From contig JASURT010000002.1 in NCBI GenBank assembly GCA_030446435.1, forward strand, positions 1-48,844: a DNA stretch of 48,844 nucleotides, in the 5' to 3' direction. Shown here one piece after another: positions 1 through 7,873 of the stretch. Position 1 is the first letter of the stretch. The number at the start of each line of letters is the position of its first letter. The notes beneath the pieces were generated by a model that saw only the letters and a program-made list of their open reading frames with translations, was not told the origin of the DNA and did not search any database. Made by a program: the position numbers and the translations under genes. This DNA comes from Candidatus Ozemibacter sp. Lineage in GTDB: Bacteria; Muiribacteriota; Ozemobacteria; Ozemobacterales; Ozemobacteraceae.

Positions 1-1230
1 TATCAGATGACCGAGCCTCAGGTAATGTCAGGCGGTAACGTAAGTGCCCCGTCATTTGACCCGCCGCCACTGATGCCGCCTCCGCCACCTCCTGTGAATG
101 AACAGACTTATGGTGTGCCTGCGCCACAGGGCGTCGATAGCTACGCGCCCCCAGCAGCGCCTCCGGTTTATACAGGTGGCAGCATGACTCCGCCTCCGCC
201 TCCGGTGCAGAACGATTACGCCGCAGCGCCTTCGATAAGCGCTCCGCCACCACCCCCGGTTGGTGTGCCCGATATGATGACGCCGCCTCCGGCACCTTAC
301 ATGGGCGCGCCCGTTCCCGGCCCGGCTCCGGCACCATCTGATCCGGTTGCAATTGGCACCCGCGAACTTTATCGAGAAGACCGATATCGCATTCCCGATG
401 AACTCAAGCCAACCAATTTCAGTCCGTATTTTGCGAACCTGAATGGCTATCATGGCTTGTTCGAAACAGAAAGCGCCTTGCTGCCATACATTCCAACCTG
501 GCACTTCGGTCTGCATTACCGCTACGAAAAATATCAGTATCTCAATGGCCAGAAAAACCTGATCGAAGGTAATGAGTCATACATTCCTCTGCACCTTTCG
601 TATGCGGGCAAAAAGCTTTTCGCAGCACTCAACATTCCTTTCCAGAGTTGGGAAGTGAAGCGTTCCGGCGGCAACAGCAATACCGTAAGCCTTTCAGGAA
701 TGCATGATCCGTCTTTGAAAGTCGGTTATCAGGTCTGGAAAAATCTCGAAGGCACTCATGCCGTAACCCTTCATGCCGAAGGCAAGTTCCCCGGCGACAA
801 CTATCATCAGCCTCTGGTCGATATGTCAGGAAAAAGTAACGTGGGCGTAAGAGTCGGCCCGGCTGAAGCGACCCGTGGCGCTTGGGTAGAAGTTGGCGGC
901 GCTTATTCGGGTGTGATGAACGAAAAATGGACAAGTCATCTGAATCTGGCTCTGGCAAATGATTCAGAAGATAGTATTTCCAAGTTCATTATGCGTGCCG
1001 GTATGGACTATCGCGTAAATCAGAATTTCTCGATAGTCGGCGAAATTAACAGCACTTCATATGAAATGGACAATGGTCCGGATGACACCAACGTAGACCT
1101 GTTGCTTGGGTTCATCATTTTCAACGACCAATGGCAGGGTTCAATCGGATTCCCGATGGCACTTGAAAAAGATTGGGGTTATGCCCATGACTTCGGTGTG
1201 GTATTCGGTTTGAATCATCGTTGGGACTAA
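1..1230 (+). CDS. Proline-rich outer-membrane beta-barrel-like protein (5' truncated by window edge)
   Basis: The reading frame is open to the first base of the window, so the true start probably lies upstream; the first ATG inside is at position 7. Roughly residues 5-110 are a low-complexity tract with repeated runs of proline separated by methionine, alanine and valine. After that comes a region of about 290 residues with alternating polar and aromatic residues and a final aromatic motif (GLNHRWD), which resembles a transmembrane beta-barrel whose last strand carries the barrel-assembly signal. No signal peptide is visible because the 5' end is missing. The role is unknown; a porin-like or surface protein with a flexible proline-rich periplasmic or external arm is the best inference. 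A terminator follows directly. Confidence 0.6.
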   Translation, partial: YQMTEPQVMSGGNVSAPSFDPPPLMPPPPPPVNEQTYGVPAPQGVDSYAPPAAPPVYTGGSMTPPPPPVQNDYAAAPSISAPPPPPVGVPDMMTPPPAPYMGAPVPGPAPAPSDPVAIGTRELYREDRYRIPDELKPTNFSPYFANLNGYHGLFETESALLPYIPTWHFGLHYRYEKYQYLNGQKNLIEGNESYIPLHLSYAGKKLFAALNIPFQSWEVKRSGGNSNTVSLSGMHDPSLKVGYQVWKNLEGTHAVTLHAEGKFPGDNYHQPLVDMSGKSNVGVRVGPAEATRGAWVEVGGAYSGVMNEKWTSHLNLALANDSEDSISKFIMRAGMDYRVNQNFSIVGEINSTSYEMDNGPDDTNVDLLLGFIIFNDQWQGSIGFPMALEKDWGYAHDFGVVFGLNHRWD

Positions 1231-1241
1231 GAAACGAAGAG

Positions 1242-1272
1242 AACTCCCCGGTTTGCCGGGGAGTTTTTTTTT
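1242..1272 (+). terminator. Intrinsic terminator after the outer-membrane protein gene
   Basis: A GC-rich inverted repeat (AACTCCCCGG / CCGGGGAGTT, loop TTTG-like) is followed by a run of nine T. It starts 12 bases after the stop codon and separates this gene from the sulfur operon. Confidence 0.9.
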
Positions 1273-1352
1273 GTCCGGATTCCTGTTATTCTGTTTTGTA
1301 GATACAAAAATTCAGATAAAAAAATTGAGATAAAAACGATAAGGGAGGCAAA

Positions 1353-3344
1353 ATGAAACTCTGCAAAACTATTCTTCTGGTTCTGGCTCTGTTGCTATCA
1401 GGCCAGATTATGGCGGCCCAGATTCAGGATTCTGAATCGGCAAGTCATGATGTCTATGCGGCCAAATACCAGGTCGAGGCGGTTTATGAAGGCAATGGCT
1501 TCAAGATTGTTCAATACAATCTGGCTGTTCTTTCACATTTTTCTTATCTGTTGATCAGTGATGGTAAGGTTCTGGTAATAGACCCGGGCCGGGACATTGA
1601 AACCTATCTTGAATATGCCCGAAAAGAGAACCTTGAATGGGTAGGAACTTTTTTGACCCATTCGCATGCTGACTTTGTGGCGGGCCATCGGGAAATGGCT
1701 CATGCTACCGGTGCTCCGATTTATGCCGGGCACAAAAGCGGCGATTTATTTCCGCATATTGCAGTTAAAGAAAATGACAGCATTGCGGTCGGTAAGGCGA
1801 CCTTGAAGGTTCTTGAAACTCCGGGTCACACTCCTGACGGCTTGTGCGGACTTGTTGCTGGTGAAGAAAGCGGCCAGAAGGGTCAGTTCCTGCTTTCAGG
1901 CGATACTCTTTTTGTCGGCAGCGTGGGTCGCCCCGACCTTATGGGGGCGAATTATTCAGCTGCCCAGCTTGCCGGTATGATGTTCGATTCCTGGAACAAC
2001 AAGCTTTCAAAGCTTGCCGACAGTGTCGTAGTGCTGCCGGCTCATGGCGCGGGCTCTTTATGCGGTGCCAATCTGAGTGATGAACCTTCGTCGACGATCG
2101 GCCAGGAAAAGCGTAATAATCCGTATGTTAAATTTGCTGACAATCGCAGCGCTTTTATCGCCAATGTGCTGCAGGGGCTTAAAGACGCGCCGGCATATTT
2201 TAAAGAAAACGCCAGAATCAACAAAGAAGGCCCTGAGTTGGTCGACTGGAAAAATCCGCTGGGCAATAAAGTTGAAAGTTTGAACGGCATCATGAACAGG
2301 CCTGACATCTATATCGTAGATGTCAGAAATGCGGCTGAATATGCCAAAGGACATGTCTGGAGAGCAGTTAACATCGCCTTGCGTGGAAGAATTGAAACCT
2401 GGACCGGTATTATCGTTCCTTTCAATGCCAGACTTATACTTCACGGCAGTGAAGAAGAAGTTCTGGAAGCTGCTCATCGCCTGAAAAGAGTCGGTTACAA
2501 TGCAGATTATCTTGATTTTGGCAAGCAATTCGCAAACACCACTGCGCCAATGATAGAGCCTTCTGAACTTCGCCAAAGAATGAAGCAAGGTAAGGCTCCG
2601 GTTATCGTTGATGTAAGACTTCCTGATGAATGGATGGGTATGCGTATCGGCGAAGTGATCAACATTCCTTTGAACAAACTTGAAGAACTGGCTGGTAAGA
2701 AGCTCGATCAACGAGAAGAAATCGTAACCGTATGTAATTCGGCTTTCAGATCAAGCCTTGCTATCGGACTTCTTGAGAGAAACGGTTTTAAGAATGGTCG
2801 AAGCATGAAAGGTGGTGCAGAAGCCTGGGTTGCTGCCGGTTATCCGGTAATCAAGATCAGCACCGCCGAAAAACAGGCAGATGAAGCTGTCGAATACCGA
2901 AATCTGGGCTTACCCGAAAGGATTTCTGCCAATGAACTTATGAGCCGTCTTAAAGACCTTCCGGGCAGTCTTGAGATTGTCGACATTCGTCCGAAAAACC
3001 AGGTTTTGGGTTACAACCCCCTGAATGCTCAACATGCTGATATTGGCGAACTAATCGAAAGTCAGCGGTGGCTGGTCGGCGATGTTCCGCTTCTGATCGT
3101 TGATCGTGATGGAACTTTGGCAATGATGGCTGCGGGAATTCTGTCTCGCAAAACCAAACGAGAAATCAAGGTTTTACGCGGAGGAATTGAAGCTTTCTGG
3201 CAACAGCAGGAAATGGGTTTTATCAAGGATCGCATGATTCCGGTTGGACCGGCAAAAGTTGTTCCGGACGCAAAAACCGAGCCGGCTGCTCCTAAAACTG
3301 CGCCTGAAAGCAGGCCCAGAAAAAGAAAAAGTGCAGGTTGTTAA
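1353..3344 (+). CDS. Exported persulfide-dioxygenase-like metallo-beta-lactamase fused to three rhodanese domains
   Basis: Residues 1-21 form a signal peptide. Residues about 40-245 are a metallo-beta-lactamase fold of the ETHE1/CstB persulfide dioxygenase branch: H103 and H105 in the THSHADF motif, H159 in ETPGH, D184 in SGDTLF and H231 in PAHG are the expected metal-site residues. Phe in place of the last His of HxHxDH is, from memory, common in MBL-rhodanese fusions. Three rhodanese-like domains follow (about 305-400, 405-510, 525-625). Only the middle one keeps an active-site cysteine (C461, VCNSAFRSS); the others are degenerate. The family oxidises persulfides and moves sulfane sulfur. 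A GGGAGG ribosome site precedes the ATG. It is the first gene of an operon with two sulfur transporters. The signal peptide places it in the periplasm, unlike the classical cytosolic enzymes. Confidence 0.85.
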   Translation: MKLCKTILLVLALLLSGQIMAAQIQDSESASHDVYAAKYQVEAVYEGNGFKIVQYNLAVLSHFSYLLISDGKVLVIDPGRDIETYLEYARKENLEWVGTFLTHSHADFVAGHREMAHATGAPIYAGHKSGDLFPHIAVKENDSIAVGKATLKVLETPGHTPDGLCGLVAGEESGQKGQFLLSGDTLFVGSVGRPDLMGANYSAAQLAGMMFDSWNNKLSKLADSVVVLPAHGAGSLCGANLSDEPSSTIGQEKRNNPYVKFADNRSAFIANVLQGLKDAPAYFKENARINKEGPELVDWKNPLGNKVESLNGIMNRPDIYIVDVRNAAEYAKGHVWRAVNIALRGRIETWTGIIVPFNARLILHGSEEEVLEAAHRLKRVGYNADYLDFGKQFANTTAPMIEPSELRQRMKQGKAPVIVDVRLPDEWMGMRIGEVINIPLNKLEELAGKKLDQREEIVTVCNSAFRSSLAIGLLERNGFKNGRSMKGGAEAWVAAGYPVIKISTAEKQADEAVEYRNLGLPERISANELMSRLKDLPGSLEIVDIRPKNQVLGYNPLNAQHADIGELIESQRWLVGDVPLLIVDRDGTLAMMAAGILSRKTKREIKVLRGGIEAFWQQQEMGFIKDRMIPVGPAKVVPDAKTEPAAPKTAPESRPRKRKSAGC

Positions 3345-3346
3345 TT

Positions 3347-3862
3347 ATGCAGGAAAACAAGATTAATAGCTACATGAATCCGTATCTGGCAGGTTTTCTT
3401 CTTGGGCTGACTTTACTTGCTTCATTCGTGGTACTTGGCACTGGGCTTGGTGCTTCATCGGGTCTGGCAAGAATTTCGGCCTGGTGTGGTTTGTGTGTTT
3501 CACCAGATCACTTTCTTAAATCTGAATACTTTGGCGCCTGGGGTGAGAACCCGACCGGTTATTATCTGTTCTACATGCTTATAGGGGTTGCGATCGGTGG
3601 TTTTCTGTCGGCCCTTTCTTCAAGTCGTATAAGTATTGAAACAGAGCGGGGAAATTCTTTCGGTGCCTGGTCACGCTTATGGCTTGCTCTCAGCGGCGGC
3701 GTAATAGTTGGTTTTGCCAGTCGATTGGCGCGTGGTTGTACCTCGGGTCAGGCCCTTACCGGCACAGCTTTATTGCTTAGCGGAAGCATCGTTTTTCTAC
3801 TTTGCGTTTTTGCCGGTGGCTATCTGGCAGCCTATTTCGTAAGGAGGCAGTGGCATGATTGA
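3347..3862 (+). CDS. YeeE/YedE family sulfur-compound transporter, first subunit
   Basis: A 171-residue membrane protein with about four hydrophobic segments. It carries the family motif near the C-terminus (LARGCTSGQALTG), whose cysteine is used in thiosulfate uptake in characterised YeeE (TsuA) proteins, and a second cysteine cluster (WCGLC) in the first half. The ATG at 3347 is preferred over an in-frame TTG at 3338, which would overlap the previous gene; ATG starts 3 bases after that stop. The half-size length, and the second half-size YeeE domain encoded by the next gene, suggest a two-component transporter of the YeeE/YedE type, probably moving thiosulfate or a related sulfur species. 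The substrate is inferred. Confidence 0.85.
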   Translation: MQENKINSYMNPYLAGFLLGLTLLASFVVLGTGLGASSGLARISAWCGLCVSPDHFLKSEYFGAWGENPTGYYLFYMLIGVAIGGFLSALSSSRISIETERGNSFGAWSRLWLALSGGVIVGFASRLARGCTSGQALTGTALLLSGSIVFLLCVFAGGYLAAYFVRRQWHD

Positions 3863-5858
3863 AACATATTTTGGCGCAAATCTTTTAAGCTCGTTTCCTG
3901 CCTTCATTAGTGCCCTGATAATCGGCATTGCTTTCGGCTGGTGCCTGGAACAGGCTGGCTTCGGTAGCTCGAGAAGGCTCAGTGGTATTTTTTACTTTCG
4001 CGACATGGCAGTGCTTAAGGTCATGTTCAGCGCAGTCATAACTGCTGCTCTTGGTTTACTGATTCTTTTCAACCTTGGACTGATCAGCCCCGAATCAATT
4101 TATTTCCCTGAGACTTTCTGGGGGGCGCAGATCATTGGTGGATTGCTTTTCGGAGTCGGTTTCGTTATCGGTGGCTGGTGCCCTGGCACAGCTGCGGTTG
4201 GCGCAGTCAGCGGAAAGTTCGATGCACTGATTTTTCTGTTTGGTGCCGGTCTTGGCAGTATGGCTTTCAGCGAAAGCTTTGACATGATCAAGCCTTACTA
4301 TCTGATGGGTGCAAGCGGGGTAAGGTTCGTTTATGACGATCTGGGCTTACCTGTAGGGCAGTTTGCCTTGTTGCTGACTCTGGTTGCCATTGCAGCTTTC
4401 TGGATAAGCGAGTTGATCGAAACAAAGTTCGATTTTGCGCTTGCTGCCCAAAGAAGCAAAGGCTTGTGGGTTTTTTCTCTTGCGATTCTTATTGTCGCGA
4501 GCGGCATCAGTGTTTTGCCGGCAAGAAGCGTCATGGGAACTGCGACAACAGCTCTTTCAGGTTTGCCCGAAGTTTATGAGGCCATCTCCAGAGCTGAAGA
4601 TCATATCGAGCCGGTCGATCTGGCACGTGAGCTTGTTGCCGGAAAAAGTAAAATTATCTGCGTAGATGTCAGAACCCTCGAAGAATATCATGAATGGCAC
4701 ATTCCCGGTGCACGGCATTTTCCGCTGGAATCTGTTGCTGCGGGCCTGAACAAATACAAAAACTATGATCGAATTGTGCTTTATTCGAATGGAACGGTTC
4801 ACCCCGCCCAAATGTGGGTTGTTCTAAGATTGAAAGGTTTCAGAAATGTGTTTGTTCTTGCTGACGGCTTGAAGGGGCTATTTGAGACAGTTCTCAAACC
4901 GGCTGTTTTGCGCACAGAAGCTTTAAGCCAGGCGCAGCAGCGCGAAATTGAGCAATGGCGTTCTTATTTTCTTTCTTCAGGGCAAACGGTTGGCTCGGCT
5001 GCCATGCCTGATTTTTCAGGAGTGATGAACAAAGCTAAAAACTGGTCATTGTCGCCATTGGTCGATGTCGAATGGCTCGAATCGAACCTTGACAGAGTCA
5101 GAATCATAGATACAAGACCGCAGCCTGAATATAACAGTGGTCATATCGATGGCGCCATATCGCTGAATATCGAAAATCTGCGCGGAAATGTCGGTGGCAT
5201 GCCATCGATGCTTCTTCCGCCTGAAATGATTGCCAAAGTTCTTTCTTTGGCCGGTATTCGCCCTGATGACAAAATCGTAATCGTTGATGATAAAATCAGA
5301 AATGCGACTTTGCTTGCAGCTGCGCTGAACAAAGTCGGTCATGCCGAATTAACCATACTTAACGGCGGCTTCAATGCCTGGCGTGCTGCGGCAAAACCGG
5401 TTTCGCGCAGTCTTCGCTCTTTGCCGACAAGTGATTACCAGCCTGTCGAGGGTGCCGATGCTTTCATAATTGACACCGAAGAGTTATACGAGAAAGCTTT
5501 GGCAAAAAAAGTGAGAATCGTTGACGCCAGACCTTCTGAGCAGTATTCAGGCCAGGAAGTCACCGAGGCTCGCGGCGGCCATATTCCATGGGCTTTAAAT
5601 CGACCTGTCACACAAGATCTGATGGCAGTGAACGAGTCTGAATTCAGGCCGGCAGAAGAACTGAAAAATGATTACATCGCTCTTTTGGGCACTGACAGTA
5701 ACGGAAACGATGAAATCGTCGCCAACTGTCGTACCGGTCATTCGGCGAGTCAGGCCTGGTATGTTATGAACCGTATTCTGGGTTATAAAAACGTCAGATT
5801 GTATGACGGTTCATGGACAATATGGGCAGCCGACGAACGCCTGCCGGTAGAAAAATAA
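3855..5858 (+). CDS. YeeE/YedE transporter domain fused to three rhodanese domains
   Basis: Residues 1-225 are membrane segments of the YeeE/YedE family, including the GxxFGWCLEQAGFGS-type and GGWCPGTAAVG motifs with their cysteines. The rest, about residues 250-667, is soluble and holds three rhodanese-like domains. The first has Ser311 where the catalytic cysteine is expected (YSNGTV). The second and third look like a thiosulfate sulfurtransferase pair: the second is inactive (D478-D479 at the site), the third keeps C625 in CRTGHSAS. The start overlaps the previous gene by 8 bases and is preceded by AAGGAGG. The fusion suggests sulfur handed directly from the pore to a sulfurtransferase; which side of the membrane the rhodaneses occupy is not settled by sequence alone. 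Confidence 0.85.
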   Translation: MIETYFGANLLSSFPAFISALIIGIAFGWCLEQAGFGSSRRLSGIFYFRDMAVLKVMFSAVITAALGLLILFNLGLISPESIYFPETFWGAQIIGGLLFGVGFVIGGWCPGTAAVGAVSGKFDALIFLFGAGLGSMAFSESFDMIKPYYLMGASGVRFVYDDLGLPVGQFALLLTLVAIAAFWISELIETKFDFALAAQRSKGLWVFSLAILIVASGISVLPARSVMGTATTALSGLPEVYEAISRAEDHIEPVDLARELVAGKSKIICVDVRTLEEYHEWHIPGARHFPLESVAAGLNKYKNYDRIVLYSNGTVHPAQMWVVLRLKGFRNVFVLADGLKGLFETVLKPAVLRTEALSQAQQREIEQWRSYFLSSGQTVGSAAMPDFSGVMNKAKNWSLSPLVDVEWLESNLDRVRIIDTRPQPEYNSGHIDGAISLNIENLRGNVGGMPSMLLPPEMIAKVLSLAGIRPDDKIVIVDDKIRNATLLAAALNKVGHAELTILNGGFNAWRAAAKPVSRSLRSLPTSDYQPVEGADAFIIDTEELYEKALAKKVRIVDARPSEQYSGQEVTEARGGHIPWALNRPVTQDLMAVNESEFRPAEELKNDYIALLGTDSNGNDEIVANCRTGHSASQAWYVMNRILGYKNVRLYDGSWTIWAADERLPVEK

Positions 5859-5870
5859 CGGGCGAAAAAA

Positions 5871-5910
5871 AACTGCTCGCTACAGTTTATCGTAGCGAGC
5901 AGTTTTTTTA
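5871..5910. terminator. Bidirectional terminator between sulfur operon and acetate-family transporter
   Basis: The stem AACTGCTCGCTAC / GTAGCGAGCAGTT is followed by a T run on the plus strand and preceded by an A run, so it can end transcription from both converging genes. Confidence 0.9.
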
Positions 5911-5917
5911 TTTAGTA

Positions 5918-6829
5918 TCAAAAATTGTATTTGCGCAAAATCAGCTGTTCATAGAGATCAACGCCACCCGAAGTAAGTCTTGCCGCCAGGGGCTGATTTT
6001 CATCCTGATCTTTATTGGTTGTTTTCAGCGCGCCGTATTCGGTTAAGTAACATACTTCATGAATAATCGAATCGACCCCGGTTTGTTCTTTCACATGGCG
6101 GGCCAATTCTTCAATAGTCATGTAGCTGAATGCCTTTTCTTTCCAATGTGTGTAAAGAGTATTGAAAATAGCGCGGCGAGTGCTCCAGTCAAAGCCTTTC
6201 TGGCGGTCAGCAAAAAACATTGGCCCACCGACCGGAAACATACTCTTGCCGGTAAGAGGATTGAGAAGGCCTGCCAGCGCCAGCCAGAGACCGATCAGGC
6301 CGAGTAGAACCGTGAATATGGCGATTGGAAGATTCAGGGCTGCGGTTCCGGTAAGGCCCCTGATGATCTTACAGACGTATAGAAGATCGATGTCGAGCAG
6401 AAAGAAGAACAGCAGCTTGCTGAAGAAGCCAAAACCATAGGTTAGAAAGGCAAAAACAACAAGCATTAGAATTTCGGTCGCGACAATGATGTGGTGATCG
6501 ATCATCCAGCCGTAGCCAACGCCGATGAAAGAGATTCCGGTGATCATCCAGTTGAATGCAAATGCCGTGAAAATGGTGCCGCCATATGTGTTTTTGTTGG
6601 CGAAATCCATTATGCCGGTAATTAACTGGCAAAACCCGCCAAATAGAACACAGAAAATTCCGGCAGTGATGAACGCCGAGCTGTTAATGCCGGTTTCGCT
6701 GATTCCATAACCGAAGGCAATGGGGGTAAGGGCGGCACAGGCGATTGCCAGGCCGAAAAGTCCAAGGGGGGCAGGGTTGCCAAACACACTGTGGGGTGAA
6801 GCAACACCGAAATCAATTTTTTTGATCAT
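5918..6829 (-). CDS. GPR1/FUN34/YaaH (SatP-type) acetate transporter with extra C-terminal domain
   Basis: The N-terminal part shows the family signature NPAPLGLFGLA and six hydrophobic helices (about residues 20-205), as in succinate-acetate permeases. SatP proteins are usually about 190-200 residues; this one is 303. The extra C-terminal 100 residues are soluble, start after GGPMFFADRQKG and look like a helix-rich winged-helix-like fold (MTIEELARHVKEQTG). The ATG at 6829 (MIKKIDFG) is chosen because GGAGGA lies 11 bases upstream; an upstream in-frame start at 6886 has no such site. It is a monocistronic gene. Transport of acetate or a similar small carboxylate is inferred from family; the tail may regulate it. 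Confidence 0.8.
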   Translation of the reverse strand: MIKKIDFGVASPHSVFGNPAPLGLFGLAIACAALTPIAFGYGISETGINSSAFITAGIFCVLFGGFCQLITGIMDFANKNTYGGTIFTAFAFNWMITGISFIGVGYGWMIDHHIIVATEILMLVVFAFLTYGFGFFSKLLFFFLLDIDLLYVCKIIRGLTGTAALNLPIAIFTVLLGLIGLWLALAGLLNPLTGKSMFPVGGPMFFADRQKGFDWSTRRAIFNTLYTHWKEKAFSYMTIEELARHVKEQTGVDSIIHEVCYLTEYGALKTTNKDQDENQPLAARLTSGGVDLYEQLILRKYNF

Positions 6830-6992
6830 CTTGCAACTGTCCTCCGAAAAAATATTTCCCTGCAATAATACCATAACTTGTCGCAAACCACGACTGACAA
6901 TGACAGATATAAGACAGGCAGTTTAATAAGATTGTTAATTTATTGCAAAAATGTTAAAGGTAAAATTATATGAAGAACAGGTGAAAAAAGAT

Positions 6993-7412
6993 ATGAGTCT
7001 TGAACTTGAAAGCCTGGAAAAGGCTGTAGGATCTCTTATCAGGGCTGTTGACTATGCTTCTGAACAAATTGCCGTTTCTCACGACTCTACACAAAAAGAG
7101 GTGCTTCGAGCCGGCGTGATACAGAACTTTGAATTTACATATGAACTTTGCTGGAAGTTTATGAAGCGTTGGCTTGAATTCAATGTAGGCAGCACAGTCG
7201 TCGACGGTGTACCTCGACGTGAGCTATTCAGAATAGCTGCCGAGAGTATTTTGATTGAAGATGTCGAAAAGTGGATGATTTTTCACGAAGCCCGTAATCG
7301 CACTTCGCATATTTATGACCCTGAAATTTCTGAAGAAGTGTATAAAATCGCCACTTCTTTCGTTTTCGACGCAAAAAATCTTTTAAAAACCTTGAAAAGC
7401 AAAAATGCTTGA
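6993..7412 (+). CDS. HEPN-domain protein, HI0074/HepT family (partner of MNT nucleotidyltransferase)
   Basis: An all-helical protein of 139 residues in the nucleotidyltransferase substrate-binding (HI0074) group of HEPN proteins. The HEPN motif R-x4-H is visible as EARNRTSHIY. The ATG at 6993 has AGGTGA 9 bases upstream; an alternative ATG at 6951 would add 14 residues but lacks a ribosome site. The stop overlaps the next gene by 8 bases, the standard layout for HEPN-MNT pairs, which act as toxin-antitoxin systems in characterised cases (HepT RNase, MntA AMP-transferase). It is not known whether this copy is toxic. Confidence 0.82.
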   Translation: MSLELESLEKAVGSLIRAVDYASEQIAVSHDSTQKEVLRAGVIQNFEFTYELCWKFMKRWLEFNVGSTVVDGVPRRELFRIAAESILIEDVEKWMIFHEARNRTSHIYDPEISEEVYKIATSFVFDAKNLLKTLKSKNA

Positions 7413-7713
7413 TCTTGTACCGAATCACCTTCAAATTGTCAGGGATATTCTTGCGACTCATGTTCCCAATGCCGAGGTAAGAGCTTTTGGTTCGCGCGTT
7501 AAGGGATGCGCCAAAAGTTATTCAGATTTAGATCTTGCGATCATTGAAGAGAAGAAGATTTCTTTTGATCGTTTCCGGCTTCTGAAAGAATCATTTCAGA
7601 ATTCCGAATTGCCTATGAGGGTTGACCTGGTTGACTGGCACGGTATTTCAGATTCTTTTCAAAAAATAATCGAGTCCGGCTTTGTAAAGATTTGGCCCCT
7701 TGAACTTGAATGA
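7405..7713 (+). CDS. MNT-type minimal nucleotidyltransferase (MntA-like)
   Basis: A 102-residue protein with the pol-beta superfamily motif GSRVKG...SDLDLAI (GS plus DxD) and a third acidic position in RVDLVD, so the catalytic set looks intact. Such MNT proteins are encoded next to a HEPN partner and, in the MntA/HepT system, neutralise it by adding AMP to it. The overlapping start with the HEPN gene suggests coupled translation. Confidence 0.85.
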   Translation: MLDLVPNHLQIVRDILATHVPNAEVRAFGSRVKGCAKSYSDLDLAIIEEKKISFDRFRLLKESFQNSELPMRVDLVDWHGISDSFQKIIESGFVKIWPLELE

Positions 7714-7730
7714 TTGTTCAATTTTTTTTT
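7700..7730 (+). terminator. Probable weak terminator after the HEPN-MNT pair
   Basis: The 6-bp stem TTGAAC / GTTCAA with a 10-base loop overlaps the stop codon and is followed by a run of nine T. The stem is AT-rich, so strength is uncertain. Confidence 0.5.
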
Positions 7731-7774
7731 ATCAGGGGTTGTAATGTACCGAAATGTATGTTTCACTTATAGGT

Positions 7775-7856
7775 AAGTATTAAGTGTATCTATAAGTATT
7801 AAAGTATTAAAGTATCTGTGCCTCGTTAAAGTTTTATCCGCAACGCACATAAGTAT
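7775..7856 (+). repeat. Cluster of short AAGTAT repeats upstream of the EndoU-like gene
   Basis: AAGTAT occurs at 7775, 7794, 7802, 7810 and 7851, three of them 8 bases apart. The cluster lies in an AT-rich leader just before the secreted nuclease gene. It could be a protein-binding array or chance in AT-rich DNA. Confidence 0.35.
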
Positions 7857-7873
7857 CGAGTAAGGAGCAAAGA

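Noticed and set aside
52..350. Proline-rich tract as a mutation or low-quality sequence
   Set aside because: The frame is intact throughout and leads into a good beta-barrel-like region with a terminator after it, so it appears real.
1650..1680. Phe in place of the last His of HxHxDH in the metallo-beta-lactamase domain as a broken active site
   Set aside because: From memory HADF is common among MBL-rhodanese fusions, and the one-iron site of persulfide dioxygenases does not need that residue.
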